Assembly: GCA_035719045.1 (NCBI GenBank)
Contig: DASTGO010000433.1
Span: 1-15,353, forward strand
Source: DASTGO01 sp035719045
GTDB lineage: Bacteria; Actinomycetota; Actinomycetes; Actinomycetales; Kineosporiaceae
Direction: 5' to 3'
DNA length: 15,353 bases
Shown here one piece after another: positions 13,501-15,353 of the stretch. The position numbers were made by a program, and so were the translations under genes. Numbering within the stretch: the first letter of the stretch is position 1; every line of letters starts with the position of its first letter. Under the pieces are notes generated by a model, which was not told the origin of the DNA, made no database searches, and saw only the letters and a program-made list of their open reading frames with translations.

Positions 13501-15253
13501 GGTGCACCAGCCGCAGGCCCGGCAATTGCGCCTCCAGGTCCGCGGCCAGATTCGTGAACGCCGCCGCGATGTCCTGGTCCCGGGTCGGTGCCTGATGCCA
13601 CACCAGCGCCTGGAACCCGTCCTGGTGCGTGTACGCCAACTCCAGCGCGCACGCCGTCTTCCCCGCGCCCGCCATCCCATGGAACAGCACCCCCGCCTGC
13701 CCCGACCGGGGTGCCAGAGCCGTCGAGGCGCGCGTCATCGGCCCCACCCGCCCCACGAACCGCTGCGGCTGATCCGGGAACCGGGCCAGCTTCACCCGCT
13801 CGGCCTGGAACACCAGCGCATCCCCTTGCGGAGCGGTCAACTTCAGGTCCAGTGCACGCGCCCCGAACAACGCCGGCGTCACCAACGACAACGCCGGCAC
13901 CCCCGCCGACGGCCGGGCCGGGACCACCCGCGGCAACGCCAACCCCAACGCCCGGTCCACCGGCTGGCCCTTCCCCAGCACCAGGTCGTAGAACCTGCCC
14001 GCCAAGCCGATCGCGAAGTCGTCCGCCACCGGATACCGCATCGCCAGCACCGCGGCATCCACCCGATCCACCAGCGCCGACGCCAACACCCCCAACCCAG
14101 CCCCACCCGCAGCAGGGCCGGTGGGCGACGGGCCGCCAGCAGCGACCGGGCCCTCACCGGGCAACGGACCACCCCCAGCACCGGCAGAGCCACCGCCACC
14201 GGGAGCCGACCCCACGCCGGGCAGTGGCCGACCATCCGCGCCGATCCCCCAGCTGCGCTCCCCCGCCTCCGAACGCCTCGCCCCACCCCCATCGGAACCC
14301 GTCCGGCCCTCCGCGTCGGCACCGGTCCCACCAGTTGCGTCGGAGCCGGGAGCAGGGCCCGCGCCGCCGTTCTCCCCCTCTCCCCCACCTGGTGCCGGCT
14401 CAACCGGAGCCAGCCCGAGCAGACGCAGGTGATCGTCGGCGGTCAGGGCCGCGGACTCACACGCCGACAGGGTGATCAGCTTCAACTGGTCGGCGGCAGC
14501 CTCGACCAGATCCACCAGATCCGCCGTGCCGATCACGTCCTTGCGACCGGCCTCGTCCTCCAGCACCAGCCCCGCCGGCAACCCGTGCCCCGACACATGC
14601 AGCACATCCCAGCCGGCCTCCTCCAGCAGCGCCGCCTCCAACCGCGCCCGAGTCACCCCGTACTGCAACACCCGCAACTCGATCGCCCGGCCATTCACCG
14701 CCGCAATGTCATTGACCAGCCGGGCCAACGCGAACCGCTCCCGCCGCAGGTTCAACGCCGACGTCCCATCGGGCAGGCTGAACACCGCCAGCACCCGCAA
14801 CCGCTCCCCCACCGGCCGCTTCACCGTCAACGCCCGCCCGAACGGATCGGTCACCAACGTCACCCGTGACCCCGCCAAGCAGCGCCCGCCCACCCGCGCC
14901 GCCTGCCACGGCCGATACGCCAACACCCCCGCTGCCTCCGGCACCACCACCCGCACCGGACCCGGCCGCGCCACCAACACCTGCGCGATCTCCCGGCCCA
15001 ATGCATGCTCAGTGATCCACTCACCCACCTGCGCTACCAGAGCGGCCTCGCTCTCGGCCCGCCGGTCCACACTCCCCCGCCACCGCAGGAACCACTCCAG
15101 ATCCGTGAACCCCTCCCACCCCGCCTCAGCCCCACCCGAGCCCCGCAGATCCACCTCGTGATCAGCCAGGAACTCGTCCCCCGGCCCGGTCAGCACCCAC
15201 CGCCACCGCGCCGGACCCACCCAGTCCGCTACCGCCAAGCGCAACCCACCCAC
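10514..15253 (-). CDS. CHAT protease - STAND NTPase - TPR protein, candidate conflict or antiphage effector
   Basis: A 1579-residue multidomain protein. N-terminal CHAT (caspase-like) domain, residues 1-465: catalytic His H223 in LHVSGHG and Cys C265 in ITLSACESA; an insert of about 100 residues (283-386) rich in Gly, Pro and Ala separates the Cys helix from the strand AAVLAMRYPV. STAND NTPase, about 495-730: Walker A GMAGAGKT (526-533), Walker B VLIVLDN (607-614), TSR sensor (649-651) and GHPKL (714-718) resembling the GxP motif of NB-ARC proteins. A winged-helix-like region (about 780-870) is followed by TPR-type helical repeats (about 955-1250), then two GERD/GLD repeats and an acidic low-complexity tail. 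Known: STAND proteins oligomerise on sensing a trigger through their repeats, and CHAT domains are peptidases. Inferred: ligand-triggered proteolysis, probably in defence or cell death. GTG 15253 fits the usual CHAT N-terminus (LRLAVADWVG); GGAGGGGG lies 12-19 nt upstream. It overlaps the small partner gene. Confidence 0.95.
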   Translation of the reverse strand: MGGLRLAVADWVGPARWRWVLTGPGDEFLADHEVDLRGSGGAEAGWEGFTDLEWFLRWRGSVDRRAESEAALVAQVGEWITEHALGREIAQVLVARPGPVRVVVPEAAGVLAYRPWQAARVGGRCLAGSRVTLVTDPFGRALTVKRPVGERLRVLAVFSLPDGTSALNLRRERFALARLVNDIAAVNGRAIELRVLQYGVTRARLEAALLEEAGWDVLHVSGHGLPAGLVLEDEAGRKDVIGTADLVDLVEAAADQLKLITLSACESAALTADDHLRLLGLAPVEPAPGGGEGENGGAGPAPGSDATGGTGADAEGRTGSDGGGARRSEAGERSWGIGADGRPLPGVGSAPGGGGSAGAGGGPLPGEGPVAAGGPSPTGPAAGGAGLGVLASALVDRVDAAVLAMRYPVADDFAIGLAGRFYDLVLGKGQPVDRALGLALPRVVPARPSAGVPALSLVTPALFGARALDLKLTAPQGDALVFQAERVKLARFPDQPQRFVGRVGPMTRASTALAPRSGQAGVLFHGMAGAGKTACALELAYTHQDGFQALVWHQAPTRDQDIAAAFTNLAADLEAQLPGLRLVHLADDVPALRAFLPTLTQFLETNRVLIVLDNLEFLLTSGGGWRDERWGLLIDALAVPRGLSRLVLTSRTRPASLPAGFLVEAVHALSLQESVLLAREWPHLKALIDTPDEGRLDPAHGRGLAARVLAVVQGHPKLIELADGQAAAPVTLATHLDGVDRTWLTQGVRLHDFLDTGEPAASDEDYYRVLDTWTRTTSGHLPEACATLLAVLAGLEDDDRTPFVLNGIWPRVWTGLGHPEPAPDLPAVLAPLVGQALVAAETDPDTGESASYRIHPGVAESTRTHTPTDTAAVIDTNAAGFWQAALSYGLEHEAEGMGPLILWAGRSAAPYLARQRDWAHLTEALGEVLVRDTSPDTAAALLPHLHLAAQATAGTDQELDCGHIHARALRRVRSADAAAELQRLLDLAERHDNHAGAAVIAGDLFYLYRDAGRLEEALTLADRMGEHTRRAGHGPWTQLGVQNRRLQIQLAQGQPRQVLDTVQALRATMTDLPEESDQPETANPWNVRETLLDIGRTAASDLEDWQLALDLNAEQLASLRARGADEREQAFSAANDYGPLQVLGRLGEARALLLWCRQVFQAHHDIPNLGKTVSALADIEDELGHGSAAISLEHDALRLKYATGGAETVGVSHHNLANYLDRQVGGRWEEVWAHRIAAAVIAYLSGSGRLASRVQGLAQLAALSDAPPPPASFTQVCELVGRVEGVDLAALVGRLPRRVSDGQAAMDAVLALAREMPPDQALDLDRYLRVWGPVISALVAASNPDAVPDGDVRAAAGAFLDQALDHFAGTQDWAALAGALGRVRAGERDRVALGEGLDAIDTAILARALAALEGSDPIDPTLWSAAGDGSDGGDQGEEEPMAGFVAAVAAAAGGDADAAAALTPVLDTMAADPQSAGVAAAVRSVIGGERDPAALTAGLDPALHPLITGLLAALATADGGDGSAAGAAGAEAGVSAHEAGAGSAAGGDREGRDVSLPESQGQERVAGQSENPPEEGIVP
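10703..11179 (-). repeat. Duplicated GERD/GLD segment near the C-terminus of the STAND protein
   Basis: Residues about 1359-1414 (containing GERDRVALGEGLD) and about 1462-1517 (containing GERDPAALTAGLD) align over their length: a helix, then V-x-x-GERD-x-x-AL-x-x-GLD, then a hydrophobic helix ending in LAAL. The spacer between them is acidic and Ala/Gly-rich. It looks like a duplicated two-helix unit lying beyond the TPRs. Confidence 0.6.
14096..14407 (-). other. Low-complexity Gly/Pro/Ala insert within the CHAT domain
   Basis: This in-frame stretch codes for about 104 residues (283-386), almost entirely G, P, A, S, D, E and R, with repeated GGG, PLPG and AGG elements. Sequence on either side is normal CHAT core. 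The only ordered-looking part is SWGIGADGRPLP near the middle. It is probably a disordered loop; whether it is cleaved or regulatory is unknown. Confidence 0.7.
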
Positions 15254-15296
15254 GGCCCGACACCCCCTCCACCAGCACCCGGCCGAGACACCGGCA

Positions 15297-15326
15297 AGAT
15301 CACCGCAGCGTCCGCCCCTGCGGCAA
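15297..15326 (-). promoter_or_regulatory. Weak candidate promoter of the CHAT/STAND operon
   Basis: On the minus strand TTGCCG (15326-15321) is followed after 18 nt by TGATCT (15302-15297); the -10 lacks the consensus A at position 2. The spacer contains CCGCAG (15303-15308) and CTGCGG (15318-15323) as an inverted repeat, which could be an operator. The leader would be about 37 nt. The true promoter may lie beyond the right edge; the 100 nt upstream of the gene show nothing else. Confidence 0.28.
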
Positions 15327-15353
15327 TCCCTCCCACCCGCCCCTCACCGAATG

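Noticed and set aside
14096..14407. Possible tandem nucleotide repeat or CRISPR-like array in the GC-rich insert
   Set aside because: Units are irregular, without constant spacer length or conserved repeat; it is an in-frame low-complexity coding insert.
12065..14869. 934-codon plus-strand open frame with Gln/Arg/His-rich sequence
   Set aside because: Antisense to the STAND/TPR and CHAT coding sequence, low-complexity composition, no ribosome binding site or motif.
1..15353. tRNA, rRNA, insertion sequence, integrase or attachment site
   Set aside because: None seen on either strand; no transposase motif, no terminal inverted repeats and no tRNA-like stretch that I could fold.

Overview
The window comes from a very GC-rich bacterial chromosome with strong G/C bias at third codon positions, GTG starts and very short leaders, which points to an actinobacterium. 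A chemoreceptor at the left edge, preceded by a sigma-28-like promoter, suggests a motile one. I cannot name the genus from sequence alone.

Layout, left to right. Positions 1-1603 (minus): a soluble chemoreceptor combining a methyl-accepting signalling hairpin, a CZB zinc-binding domain and a PilZ (c-di-GMP) domain. It runs off the left edge. Positions 1758-7519 (plus): an ABC exporter ATPase and permease, a DinB2-type Y-family DNA polymerase with Ile at the steric-gate position, a three-helix membrane protein with a degenerate ion-channel pore motif, an 83-residue membrane hairpin with a Cys-rich tail, and an M19 dipeptidase. These look like largely independent small units. Four of the starts (ABC ATPase, DinB2, channel-like protein, dipeptidase) sit exactly 6 nt after a -10-like hexamer, as expected for leaderless mRNAs. 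Positions 7613-9517 (minus): a secreted beta-helix protein of a family often mislabelled 'adenylyl cyclase' or 'coagulation factor 5/8', convergent with the dipeptidase across a strong hairpin. It has a good promoter flanked by two LacI-type palindromes, so it is probably a sugar-regulated exported glycan-active protein. Positions 9736-9876 hold what looks like the tail of a decayed plus-strand gene.

Positions 9993-15253 (minus) hold the most interesting part: a two-gene unit made of a 1579-residue CHAT protease - STAND NTPase - TPR protein and a 174-residue partner whose GTG start overlaps the large gene's TGA by 4 nt. The CHAT His/Cys dyad and the Walker A and B motifs are intact. The architecture matches the nucleotide-gated protease effectors of bacterial conflict (antiphage or suicide) systems known from genome surveys. 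The CHAT domain is interrupted by a roughly 100-residue Gly/Pro/Ala-rich insert, and the C-terminus carries a duplicated GERD/GLD repeat. I infer a candidate defence or programmed-death module; the target and role of the small partner are unknown.
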